From: Chromatiales bacterium
GTDB lineage: Bacteria; Pseudomonadota; Gammaproteobacteria; UBA6429; Thiohalophilaceae
DNA length: 64,000 bases
NCBI GenBank assembly: GCA_027032075.1
Contig: JALVOC010000006.1
Span: 1-64,000 of the forward strand
Direction of reading: 5' to 3'
Shown here: piece by piece, positions 1 through 8,291 of the stretch
Layout of the letters: every line of letters starts with the position of its first letter
How positions within the stretch are numbered: position 1 is the first letter of the stretch
The notes under the pieces: model-generated
Seen by the model: only the letters and a program-made list of their open reading frames with translations
Databases searched by the model: none
Told to the model about the DNA's origin: nothing
Translations under genes and position numbers: made by a program

Positions 1-127
1 CCCTTGATGTTGTGTACCGTCCTGAAAATATCATTCAGAATATCCAGACTGCTCGGCTCCTCCGCCAACTGAAGCAACAGCGATTCCATTTCATCCAGAT
101 GCTCTCCAGCCTCCTCGATGAAATCAT
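1..127. repeat. Direct repeat inside cheA, copy 2 of Hpt coding segment
   Basis: Bases 1-127 are identical to 895-1021 (offset 894 bp, exactly 298 codons), so the reading frame is kept. The identity may continue left of the window. It covers the Hpt helix carrying the phospho-accepting histidine. Confidence 0.97.
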
Positions 128-1046
128 CGAGCAGGGACAGGTTGATCTGGCCTTTCGAATCCTCTGCCTCCTTTTCCCTGAAGGCCTCCAGTACTGCAGC
201 AGTAACATCATCCGTGTTTTCATTCACGGAGCCGGAACTCTGCGATGTGGGTACTGACTCCCTCCCGGCGATGGGTTGCAGCAGCGGAAACATTTGCGCC
301 AACCGCTCCAGTCGCTGCCGCATAAAGTCCAATGTCGATTCCCCGGCATGCTGCACGCACGCCTCGACCTCCGCCAGCCAGGAATCATAAAATCCAACCA
401 GCTCCTCATACCCCATGTAGTTGGCTGAAGAGCGTAGATGCCTTATCGCTTCAGCACACACAGAGAGATCCGCCTCTGTTCCGGGTTGATCCTGCAAACG
501 CAGAACTTCATCCCGCAATATCTCGTACTGCTCCTGCAGATGACCGCTGAAAATAGCGAACAGCTCCCCATCGTGCTCTTCCTCGAATACACCGTCCGTT
601 TCCCGCCCGGCGGCTGCTTCCCCTTCTTGCGGCGGTTCCTGCGTCACCGCTGTGCCGCTTTCCGCCTCTGCCAGCAATCCACCAAGCCGTTCAAGCAGAT
701 CCTCAACTGGCGATAACTCCTGCTGTGACTCTTCCAGCTCCTCCACCAAACGTACAATCCGGTCGCGTCCGGCTATCAACAACTCCACTATCGACTGCTC
801 CGATGCCATCTGTCCCTGACGCAACAAATCCAGCAGATCCTCGAGCCGGTGCGCCAGACTGGAGACCTTCTCGAGCCCGGTTAACTGGGAACCCCCCTTG
901 ATGTTGTGTACCGTCCTGAAAATATCATTCAGAATATCCAGACTGCTCGGCTCCTCCGCCAACTGAAGCAACAGCGATTCCATTTCATCCAGATGCTCTC
1001 CAGCCTCCTCGATGAAATCATTGAGCAGTGACATATTGATACTCAT
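1..1046 (-). CDS. cheA: Chemotaxis histidine kinase CheA, N-terminal part with tandem Hpt domains (partial, cut by window edge)
   Basis: CheA autophosphorylates on a histidine in its Hpt domain and passes the phosphate to CheY. Only the first 348 residues are present; the kinase part lies beyond base 1. Start ATG at 1046 follows AAAGGAAAC. Hpt1 spans about residues 1-120 with phospho-acceptor His47 in TVHNIKGGSQLTGL. A middle domain (about 180-270) looks Hpt-like, but Arg202 (IRHLRSSANYMG) occupies the likely histidine position. A second canonical Hpt begins near residue 300 with His345 and is identical to Hpt1 over 127 bp of DNA. The linkers are acidic and Gln/Pro-rich. It is last in the visible operon, 38 bp after cheY. 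The family call is safe; the number of further Hpt domains and the presence of a kinase core cannot be seen. Confidence 0.9.
   Translation of the reverse strand, partial: MSINMSLLNDFIEEAGEHLDEMESLLLQLAEEPSSLDILNDIFRTVHNIKGGSQLTGLEKVSSLAHRLEDLLDLLRQGQMASEQSIVELLIAGRDRIVRLVEELEESQQELSPVEDLLERLGGLLAEAESGTAVTQEPPQEGEAAAGRETDGVFEEEHDGELFAIFSGHLQEQYEILRDEVLRLQDQPGTEADLSVCAEAIRHLRSSANYMGYEELVGFYDSWLAEVEACVQHAGESTLDFMRQRLERLAQMFPLLQPIAGRESVPTSQSSGSVNENTDDVTAAVLEAFREKEAEDSKGQINLSLLDDFIEEAGEHLDEMESLLLQLAEEPSSLDILNDIFRTVHNIK
895..1021. repeat. Direct repeat inside cheA, copy 1 of Hpt coding segment
   Basis: Identical over 127 bp, including third codon positions, to 1-127. Identity breaks at 1022, close to the start codon. 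This is not expected for two old paralogous domains and points to recent duplication or gene conversion. Confidence 0.97.
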
Positions 1047-1084
1047 TATGTTTCCTTTCGGTCGAACCGCTGTTGACGCTTCGT

Positions 1085-1435
1085 CTAATCGCCTATAAGT
1101 TCAAGTATTTTCTCTGATTTGTGTTTGTTGACCAGACCAAGCGCGCCAATCCTCTCTACCTCATCACGATATTTGTCTTCATCAAGATTGGAGAGAATAA
1201 GAATACGCGCATTATTATCAACATCCATGATTTTCCTTGCAGCGGTGATACCATCCATGCCGCGCATAGTGATATCCATAGTCACCAGATCCGGTTTTAA
1301 TTCCGAATATAGTTCCAACGCCTCCAGACCACTTCCTGCTTCTCCAACAACCGAATGGCCGGCCTCTTGCAGGACCTTTGCAATAACGCGCCGCATCATG
1401 GTGGAATCCTCAACTATCAAAATACGTTTTCCCAT
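1085..1435 (-). CDS. cheY: CheY-like single-domain response regulator
   Basis: A 116-residue receiver domain with no output domain. The acidic pocket (Glu9, Asp10), phospho-acceptor Asp54 (VTMDITMRGMDG), Ser82 (ILILSN) and Lys104 (LVNKH) are all present, so it should be phosphorylated by the adjacent CheA. Start ATG at 1435 has AGGACGAGC in front. It lies between cheW and cheA in a minus-strand operon. It could act at the flagellar switch or as a phosphate sink; sequence alone does not decide which. Confidence 0.92.
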   Translation of the reverse strand: MGKRILIVEDSTMMRRVIAKVLQEAGHSVVGEAGSGLEALELYSELKPDLVTMDITMRGMDGITAARKIMDVDNNARILILSNLDEDKYRDEVERIGALGLVNKHKSEKILELIGD

Positions 1436-1465
1436 TGCTCGTCCTGTTGCACAACATCGTCAAAA

Positions 1466-2002
1466 TCAGATCATGGCCTCTTCATCCAATCTCACTTCAT
1501 CGTAACCTACTTCCTTGAGCGCAAAATATTCCTCATTGAACAAGACGCGCTCGAATTGCAGAATAATCAACATGCCACCATCAATATCACACACACCCTG
1601 GATATACTGGTTCTCCAGCCCGGCAATTATGATATCGGGAGGAAGCTCTATACTCTCATCTGCAACCTTGATAACCTCATTTACCCTGTCCACAATAAAA
1701 CCAATAACTCTGTCACTCACATTCAGGATCAGTATCCAGTTTTTTTTCTGTCTGGAGCCTTGCTGGTATAAATTAAGGCGCTTACGCAAATCAAGGACCG
1801 GTATTATTTCACCACGCAGATTTATCACCCCTTCGATAAACTCGGGCGAGTTCGGAACAGCGGTAACGGGCGCGGAACGAATAATTTCTCGCACTGCAAG
1901 GATATTTACGCCGAAACGCTCATTACCAATATCGAAACTTACGAGCTGCGTCAGACCTTCTTCTTCGTCCAGCTCTTCATCGACTGCAATTTCTTCAGCC
2001 AT
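1466..2002 (-). CDS. cheW: CheW coupling protein
   Basis: CheW links receptors to CheA. A single CheW beta-barrel domain starts near LVSFDIGNERFGVNI and includes the typical INLRGEIIPVLDLR segment, followed by an acidic tail. ATG at 2002 is chosen because GGAG lies 9 bases in front; an ATG at 2035 and a GTG at 2041 in the same frame would add 11 or 13 residues. The length from 2002 is 178 residues, within the usual range. It sits between the receptor and cheY. Confidence 0.92.
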   Translation of the reverse strand: MAEEIAVDEELDEEEGLTQLVSFDIGNERFGVNILAVREIIRSAPVTAVPNSPEFIEGVINLRGEIIPVLDLRKRLNLYQQGSRQKKNWILILNVSDRVIGFIVDRVNEVIKVADESIELPPDIIIAGLENQYIQGVCDIDGGMLIILQFERVLFNEEYFALKEVGYDEVRLDEEAMI

Positions 2003-2131
2003 ATCGCATTTCTCCATAACTTCGGAAACAACCATCCTCACTCTGTTGCTCAGATCTCACAGGTTCCGGAACATTGTCATCGTCACCACCTGTAACCATA
2101 GCGCGAAGACGGGGCACCACAGGCAACCGGA

Positions 2132-4708
2132 CTAAATCTTGAATTGCTGAACCTGCTCGGTAAGTTTCTGTGATTTGTCCTGCATGTCTTCCATGATTTT
2201 CACCACACCGCCTGCGCCTTCCACTGTCTGTGTAGCCGCCTCGGCGGAATCTTTTGACAGCTTGATGATCGCTTTTGAGCGTTGTGCCTGCAGACCCGTC
2301 ATCTCGGTCATCTTGTCACCAAGTTGAACGATACCGTCCATCTCCCTACCAATATTCCGTACTGAAGCATTTGCACTGTCCACCAGCCTGGTAATCGACT
2401 TTGAATAATCAAGCAGTGTGCCCAATGCTTTTTCGGCTGCCTCACGACGGGCACCCTGTTCACCCGCCATCTCTCCGATTTGCGATGCAAGGGAATTCAG
2501 TTCCTGGATGAGGCTTTTCACTTCGGTGGTACTCGTATCCAATACTCCTGCTGTCTGCGTAATGGCATCGATCGCCTGCATGTTCACCCGCCCACCTTCG
2601 TCAATTTTCGCCAGGGAATGCTGAGACTGATCGGTCAGCTTCACACCCTCGGCCACTTTACTGGCGGAATCCTTGATAAGCTGGGTGATCTCTTTTGATG
2701 CATCGGATGATCTCTGCGCCAGCTTGCCGACTTCGTCCGCGACTACAGCAAAACCCTTACCATGCACACCGGCGCGGGCCGCTTCAACCGCCGCATTTAA
2801 CGCCAGCAAGTTTGTTTGTTCGGCAATTTCCGAAATTACATCGATGATTTCGGATATCTGTTCGGATGATTCGGAAATCATGCGCATACCTTCTACTGTC
2901 GAAACTACAGAACGATGACCTTCCTCTGCCGCTTCCAATACTGACTTACCATGCTCCTGTGCCCGCGACACGGTTTTCTGCATGCTGTCTACCGCATGCA
3001 CCATTTCATTGATGGCAGCGGTCACACGCATCACCATTTGTCCCTGTGCCTGGGCACTGTTCACAACCTTGGCGCCGGTTTCACCCATTTCACTCACACG
3101 CAGCATGGTTTCGGTTACTTCCTTGTCCTGGGCGTTGGCGGAATCTGCCACAATATCCATGGTATGCAACAACTCCTCCACTTCCTTCTGTGATTTAACC
3201 GCCGCCGCCTGCTGACTGCTTGCCGCCTGGGAAACCTGGCCAGCGGTATTACCCATTTCACTAATAACCTTCTCCGAGGTTTTCGCTCGCTTCAACTCTT
3301 CTTCCGCACGCGCCTTGTTGTTGCTTGCACGTCTGGTAACTTCCAGAGAGTTTTCCACAACTTCGGATGCCGTGGCATTTACCACACTAAACGATTCGCG
3401 GATAACCCTCATCATGTTATTGAAGGCTTCCGCCATTCTGCCAACTTCATCATTGCTCCGGACCGGGACAGTAATTGTCAAATCCCTGTTCTCCGCAATC
3501 TCACGAATACCGGAGGAAATCTCCAGGATCGGTCTGGTAACACGGTTGAGGATGTACCACATCACCATGACGAAAACGATAAGGCCGATACCCAGGGAGA
3601 CAAACTGGATATTTTCCAGCATGGCGCTTCGCGCATCTGAGTTTGCCTGGATTTTCTGTACCGCGTCATTCATTTTCGCAAGCACTGCCAGTGAATACTC
3701 GTTGATTTTGCGCAGGCGCTCGTTGAATTCTGTCGAGTTATAACTCACGTCCGCATCACGCATTTTTGCGGTTTCGACTTCCAATGTCTTCCATAATCTT
3801 TCAACCTCAGCCAGTTTCGCTTCAATCAGCGGATCATCATTGGGCGGAAGCGTTATCGGTTTCGTCATTTCCAGATCGGAAAATGTCTGCCCACCATAGC
3901 GAATTGCATTAAGACTGGAGATAAACAGTTTGTCGGTCTTTTCCTTGGTAGTTTCACTGGTGGCACCAGCAAGCCTGTTGAGAATTTGTCTGGCTACCAC
4001 CGGATCCTGGGTCACGGGTGCTGTAACCACAAGAATACCCATCAGGTCGCCAAGTTTGAAATCGTGCTTGGGACTTTTGGGATGGCTGTTATGACAACTG
4101 ACACAGGCCTGCGCATCGGCCAGATCGGCGGTAGCGTAGGAAACTGCAAGTCCTTTACCCATTGGGACGAATTCTTTGTAGGGTTTGTCAGGGTTGCGCG
4201 AGATCGCATTCCATGCGCGACGATAGGTCTCATTGCTCAAACCTTTCGAAGGAGCAATATTCCACTTGCTCACAAGTTCATAACTGTAGTGCGCCTTGTC
4301 TGCCAGCCCTGCGGAAACCTCCCTTACAAAGGTTGCAGGCAGGGGAATGGCTTTGTGAACATTTCGATAGTTATCACCTAGTGTGATACCCACCGAGTCG
4401 TCTTTCAGTTTGCCAACCACATTTTTTGCATAATAGGTACGGTCTGCCTTGATTTGGGTAGTGGCAACCTGTGCACGTTCCAGAGCCGAATTGGCGATTT
4501 GATGCTGGCTTACCTCAACCATGAACTCCTTGGTATATTTCTGCGAGAGCATGCGCTGGCGCCCCGCTATATTTATAATCGCCGCATCATTCTTCTGCGT
4601 GGTCAGCACCCAGTAAGTTTCGCCCACGATACTGATGATCAAGAGGGCAAAGATACCCATCATGATCGCCATTCTCGTATTCAACGATAGTGACATTTTC
4701 TGCGCCAT
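2132..4708 (-). CDS. Methyl-accepting chemotaxis protein with split PilJ-like sensor and inserted c-type heme (Tll0287-like) domain
   Basis: An 858-residue receptor. TM1 lies at about 12-34. A PilJ-type start ([17 protein letters not shown]) follows, then a region carrying a CVSCH heme-binding motif at residues 202-206 within a DUF3365/Tll0287-like stretch ([17 protein letters not shown]). The PilJ-like helical part then resumes ([20 protein letters not shown]), followed by TM2 (about 365-388), HAMP, and the signalling hairpin with [18 protein letters not shown] near residue 640. The sensor faces the periplasm, where c-type heme can be attached, so redox potential or a gaseous ligand is a plausible stimulus (inference). 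No C-terminal CheR-docking pentapeptide is seen (ends QQFKI). Start ATG at 4708 follows GGAGGTAATAA. The domain boundaries are by eye. Confidence 0.93.
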   Translation of the reverse strand: MAQKMSLSLNTRMAIMMGIFALLIISIVGETYWVLTTQKNDAAIINIAGRQRMLSQKYTKEFMVEVSQHQIANSALERAQVATTQIKADRTYYAKNVVGKLKDDSVGITLGDNYRNVHKAIPLPATFVREVSAGLADKAHYSYELVSKWNIAPSKGLSNETYRRAWNAISRNPDKPYKEFVPMGKGLAVSYATADLADAQACVSCHNSHPKSPKHDFKLGDLMGILVVTAPVTQDPVVARQILNRLAGATSETTKEKTDKLFISSLNAIRYGGQTFSDLEMTKPITLPPNDDPLIEAKLAEVERLWKTLEVETAKMRDADVSYNSTEFNERLRKINEYSLAVLAKMNDAVQKIQANSDARSAMLENIQFVSLGIGLIVFVMVMWYILNRVTRPILEISSGIREIAENRDLTITVPVRSNDEVGRMAEAFNNMMRVIRESFSVVNATASEVVENSLEVTRRASNNKARAEEELKRAKTSEKVISEMGNTAGQVSQAASSQQAAAVKSQKEVEELLHTMDIVADSANAQDKEVTETMLRVSEMGETGAKVVNSAQAQGQMVMRVTAAINEMVHAVDSMQKTVSRAQEHGKSVLEAAEEGHRSVVSTVEGMRMISESSEQISEIIDVISEIAEQTNLLALNAAVEAARAGVHGKGFAVVADEVGKLAQRSSDASKEITQLIKDSASKVAEGVKLTDQSQHSLAKIDEGGRVNMQAIDAITQTAGVLDTSTTEVKSLIQELNSLASQIGEMAGEQGARREAAEKALGTLLDYSKSITRLVDSANASVRNIGREMDGIVQLGDKMTEMTGLQAQRSKAIIKLSKDSAEAATQTVEGAGGVVKIMEDMQDKSQKLTEQVQQFKI

Positions 4709-5028
4709 TTATTACCTCCTGTCTCCAAATCTCTCAAGCACGCAACGATGGTCTTCAGGCAAACACCTCTTGTATGCTGCCTCGATGTAGTGACATACCA
4801 CCGTCCATCTTCCTAAATCCGTGTGGGACTGGAACATATATCCTGTTTTGCCGGAATAATTTTTCCAGCTGTAACATATCCATTATCCCGGTATCACCGA
4901 ACCCTTAAATCTCTCTGTCTGTCCGCCTGCAAAGCGGCTTGCGTGTTCCCTTTCTCTGTTCATCCAATCTTCCGCATAACAGCGGAAACAACGATATCCG
5001 CAAGGTTATCCAGCATCTCTCAATGGCT
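4709..5028. other. Intergenic stretch between cheB-like gene and receptor gene
   Basis: 320 bp without a convincing gene. It may hold a leader or promoter for the receptor gene. I found no clear sigma-70 or sigma-28 promoter, terminator or repeat in it. Confidence 0.5.
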
Positions 5029-6105
5029 TCAGCTGAAAAACCCGCCTGCCTGGCGGCCAGGCTTTGCCTCAGATGTGACGGACATCTGTGCGATGACTGA
5101 AGCAATATCGATATCGGCAAACGTCTCCGGCCGGCAACGCGCCAGCGCTGCATTCGCCATACCCTTGGCGAGACAGCTTTTTGGGTCCTGCACAATTGCA
5201 GCACCGCCACGATGGATGATTTCTTCCAGTCCTTCCGCACCGTCAGTACCTGCTCCGGAAAGAACAACCCCGACACTATTCTCGCCAACAACATCGGCGG
5301 TAGAGAATAACAGCATATCCAGCGAGCCCTTACGCGAGGCAAACGGCGCCGGCGTAAGATGCAGGCTATAGTTACCATCCTGCTTGTGCACACTCAGGTA
5401 ATCGTTACCACAACTGAGATAGCACACACCGGGGCTGACGCTCTCTTCATGGGATGCGCATTTCACCTGTATTGCACTGTTATCATTCAGGTAACCGGCA
5501 AACGCTTGAAGCTGGTCCCGCGCAACATATAATGTCACCAGATAACTGAAAGGTAGATTGGCCGGCAGGAAAGGAATGATCTTCAACAACGCCCCGTAAC
5601 CACCTTCAGCCGCCCCCATGGCAACCACCCTGTGGCATCGCCCCTCAGCAGCCATCACGCCCGCTTTGTTTTTTGTCTTCACATTGCGGATATACCTGAT
5701 CGCCCCCACTTCAACAGCTGCGGCGGATCTGATTTTGCTGCGGATTTCGTCCGCCTGCTGGTTGAGATCACAATCCCTCAGGGCGGAAGGCTTGGAGATG
5801 AAATCAACAGCACCATACCGCAAGGCATCAAATGCCATCCGTGCCCCTTCCTGGGTAAGACTGCTCAACATCACGGTTGAGCGGGGTTCCTTTATCATGA
5901 TGTTTTTCAGGGCAGTGATACCATCCATTACCGGCATGGCAACATCAAGCGTGACGACATCCGGATGGTAGCGACGCACCGCCTCCAGCGCCTCTACACC
6001 GTTGCCGGCTTCAGCCACAACCTGGATTTCGTCGTCTGCGGAAAAGATATCGGCAATCGCTTCACGCATCATCCTGGAATCATCGACTATCAATAATTTG
6101 CACAC
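5029..6105 (-). CDS. CheB-like protein with receiver domain and degenerate methylesterase domain
   Basis: 358 residues with CheB architecture: an N-terminal receiver (Asp8, Asp9, phospho-acceptor Asp54, K in DFISKPSA) and a C-terminal CheB fold. In active CheB the catalytic Ser sits in GASTGG and the His in QHMP. Here these are MGAAEGG (Ala166 for Ser) and LYVA (Tyr193 for His). The Asp of GxGxDG is kept (GAGTDGAEGL). Methylesterase activity is therefore unlikely; a regulatory or binding role is possible. The start is GTG at 6105 after AAAGAGATAAAC. The gene lies between a DUF4388-receiver gene and the receptor gene. No cheR is seen in the window. Confidence 0.88.
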   Translation of the reverse strand: MCKLLIVDDSRMMREAIADIFSADDEIQVVAEAGNGVEALEAVRRYHPDVVTLDVAMPVMDGITALKNIMIKEPRSTVMLSSLTQEGARMAFDALRYGAVDFISKPSALRDCDLNQQADEIRSKIRSAAAVEVGAIRYIRNVKTKNKAGVMAAEGRCHRVVAMGAAEGGYGALLKIIPFLPANLPFSYLVTLYVARDQLQAFAGYLNDNSAIQVKCASHEESVSPGVCYLSCGNDYLSVHKQDGNYSLHLTPAPFASRKGSLDMLLFSTADVVGENSVGVVLSGAGTDGAEGLEEIIHRGGAAIVQDPKSCLAKGMANAALARCRPETFADIDIASVIAQMSVTSEAKPGRQAGGFFS

Positions 6106-6151
6106 GTTTATCTCTTTCCATCTGCCACATGCGTTTTTTTACCGCTTTTCA

Positions 6152-6868
6152 TCAACCCAGATATTTCTGCAGTTTCTTCAGCAATTCATCCTGCTCGATG
6201 GGTTTTGTCAGGTATTCGTTGGTACCGGCCAGTTTTCCCTTCAGTTTGTCAAACAGGGCATCCCTCGATGTCAGCACAATCACCGGAATGCTTTTATAAC
6301 TCTCGTTCTTTTTCATTGCGTTCAACACGGCATAGCCATCCATCTTCGGCAGTATCAAATCCAGCAACACCAGATCCGGATTTTCCTCGCCCAGTTTGCC
6401 CAACGCCTCAAATCCGTCCCGCGCTTCCACAATCGAAAAACCTTTACCATTGAGCATTTGCATCACCGATTTCCGCGCCAGGGCGCTGTCCTCCACAAGC
6501 AGTATTTTCTTCTTATTGTGCATCTCCTCATATGAGGTACGCTGGATAACCCGTACCCCCATCTTCCTGAAAATCTCGAAGTTAGGCGGCATCGGCTCTA
6601 TGTCGGTGGGCGGCTCGTCACGCAGGGAGGGATCGTTTTTGAAAAAATACTGAGCGGTCTTGATTTCACGCATCAACGGCAGTGCCTTAACACCACGCAC
6701 CATGCGGTAAAGAACATCTACAATCTTTCCATGTGAGATAGATATGGTGGTGCCGAGTCCCTTGTCGGTAATAATGTACATGGTCCCTGACCGATGTTCC
6801 CTGCAGAGTCGGTACAGGGCCTGCATGGCTTCTTTAAAGGGCACTTGTTGATCTTGTTCCGTGGACAT
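6152..6868 (-). CDS. Response regulator with N-terminal DUF4388/PatA-like domain and C-terminal receiver
   Basis: 238 residues. The N-terminal ~105 residues resemble the DUF4388/PatA-type domain (GTMYIITDKGLGTTISISHG), seen in gliding, pilus and chemosensory regulators. The C-terminal half is a receiver with KILLVEDSALARKSV, phospho-acceptor Asp in LVLLDLILPKMDGY, and the conserved Lys in YLTKPIEQ. ATG at 6868 is preferred over TTG 6871 because AAGGA lies just in front. This is the first gene of the chemosensory operon, behind a sigma-28-type promoter. Its output is unknown; a link to pilus or flagellar behaviour is inference. Confidence 0.87.
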   Translation of the reverse strand: MSTEQDQQVPFKEAMQALYRLCREHRSGTMYIITDKGLGTTISISHGKIVDVLYRMVRGVKALPLMREIKTAQYFFKNDPSLRDEPPTDIEPMPPNFEIFRKMGVRVIQRTSYEEMHNKKKILLVEDSALARKSVMQMLNGKGFSIVEARDGFEALGKLGEENPDLVLLDLILPKMDGYAVLNAMKKNESYKSIPVIVLTSRDALFDKLKGKLAGTNEYLTKPIEQDELLKKLQKYLG

Positions 6869-6969
6869 CAATCCTTACATCTCCATTTGGGTCAACAAAT
6901 AACCGGTAGCAAATATCCCTCACCGCACTGGCATGCGGCGGTTTCTTCCAATCAAACCTTCTTCTATTC

Positions 6970-6996
6970 TCATCGGCGGTTGCAGGAGAAGCTTTA
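6970..6996 (-). promoter_or_regulatory. Sigma-28 (FliA) type promoter of the chemosensory operon
   Basis: Read on the minus strand: TAAAGCTT, 11 bases, GCCGATGA. The enterobacterial FliA consensus is TAAAGTTT-N11-GCCGATAA, so 7/8 and 7/8 match at exact spacing. It lies about 100 bases upstream of the first operon gene. It ties the operon to late flagellar gene expression. Confidence 0.75.
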
Positions 6997-7154
6997 ACAA
7001 ACACCTGCTTTATTACGGACTTTGGATACAAGGCGCTTGTATGAGTGTGGTTATTATTTCCCTGTCAGACGCTTAATAAAGAAAAAAATTGTCCTGAAAA
7101 ACAAGACCGTGTATAAATCGGGACATAAATTCCGATGGTCACGACAACGGGCGC

Positions 7155-7371
7155 CTAGATAGCTGTGCAAAAAAGGTGTCCAATTCAAATGACAGTGATT
7201 TCCATAAAATGGAGGAGCCGTTTCTCCAGTAGCTGCTGGCAAGACTCTCGGCAGCAGGGATGCTGCCGTGAAGCTTACAGGGATGTATTCACAGCGTGTC
7301 TTGCCAGCAGCTACTGGAGAAACGGCTTACCAATTTTTTAAACTGGACACCTTTTTCGCACGGCTATTTAG
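7155..7371. mobile_element. MITE-like element A with terminal inverted repeats and structured palindromic core
   Basis: Imperfect terminal inverted repeats of about 34 bp (left 7155-7188 CTAGATAGCTGTGC..., right 7338-7371). Inside is a perfect 30-bp inverted repeat (7216-7245 with 7298-7327) enclosing a hairpin CGGCAGCA-GGGA-TGCTGCCG (7249-7268) and the box TTACAGGGATGTATTCACAG (7276-7295). No coding capacity. The same box and plan recur at 39.0 kb with a different palindrome sequence. It fills most of the 516-bp gap between the chemosensory operon and the sulfotransferase gene. Confidence 0.85.
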
Positions 7372-7384
7372 AAATGTGCTCACT

Positions 7385-8176
7385 TCAAGCGGAAGCCGGC
7401 ATGTCCCTTTCATAAATGACGGAATCAGTTGCATTATCGATGATCTGCCTGCGACAATCCCGGTAAATCTGTTGCGCCGTTTTCAACTGCTCTTGCGGAA
7501 TCTGGATATGCGAATAATCATTCCTGGTTTTACTGATTTTTCCGCTTTGGATGAGTTTTGAGGTGTCACCCCTGCGGGCCTCGCCGGTTTGACTGAAAAT
7601 CCCGTAGTTATCGCTTAAAGGAGAATCCAGCCCGAGCCAGCGTGACAAGCCGGGAAGCAGAACCTCTGGCGCACTTTGCAACATGGCTGCATCAAAATAG
7701 TAATACTGTTGATCTGCCGTGCGGCAAAAGTCGGCAAGCGTTATCAACCGCTCGATATAATAGCTGGTGGCCTCCACGGCTGAAGCATAAGGCTCAGCCG
7801 TTGCTTTTTGTGCAAACAGGTTAACGATGCTTTTGATGGTCTGTTGCGGCTCCCGCAGGGCGACCAGGATCTTTACAGCCGGGATGTTCGTGCCTCCCAC
7901 TCCAAGTCGATCACACTCTAGAAGATAGTCATTGTGCAACAGCTTGTCGAATATGTAACGGCTGTTGACTTTGATATCTTCGCATTCCCGCAATACTTCC
8001 AGCTGTTTTCCCAGGGCAGATGCATCATCATAGCTGATATGCATTTCAAAATAGCCATTGATCTGTGGATGGGAACCGAGAATATGCCCCGCCAGACTGG
8101 TAAAGGCACGCATATGGCTCAACAGAAAAATTCTTGTATAGCGTTCAGACAAAGCGTTCAGGTTTACAGTTTGCAC
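7385..8176 (-). CDS. Sulfotransferase-like protein
   Basis: 263 residues. A 5'-phosphosulfate-loop-like segment near the N-terminus (LLSHMRAFTSLAGHILGSHP) and a 3'-phosphate-binding-like segment (ILVALREPQQTIKSIVNLF) place it in the P-loop sulfotransferase superfamily, whose members move sulfate from PAPS to carbohydrate or small-molecule acceptors. The canonical RSGT loop is altered to RAFTS, so PAPS binding is not assured. It is alone on the minus strand, with the MITE-like element directly downstream. The acceptor is unknown. Confidence 0.7.
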   Translation of the reverse strand: MQTVNLNALSERYTRIFLLSHMRAFTSLAGHILGSHPQINGYFEMHISYDDASALGKQLEVLRECEDIKVNSRYIFDKLLHNDYLLECDRLGVGGTNIPAVKILVALREPQQTIKSIVNLFAQKATAEPYASAVEATSYYIERLITLADFCRTADQQYYYFDAAMLQSAPEVLLPGLSRWLGLDSPLSDNYGIFSQTGEARRGDTSKLIQSGKISKTRNDYSHIQIPQEQLKTAQQIYRDCRRQIIDNATDSVIYERDMPASA

Positions 8177-8291
8177 CTGCCTCCACCACGAATTGCGCCA
8201 AAAATATGCATACCGATGTTTCTTTTTCTGTTTCGACCCCGTTGATTATAAACAGAACGTAGCGATAGCTGCAGCCTGTAACAGGCGTGTT

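Noticed and set aside
4905-5393. Open frame of 162 codons on the minus strand
   Set aside because: It overlaps the CheB-like gene in another frame; the translation is Arg/Cys-rich and resembles no family.
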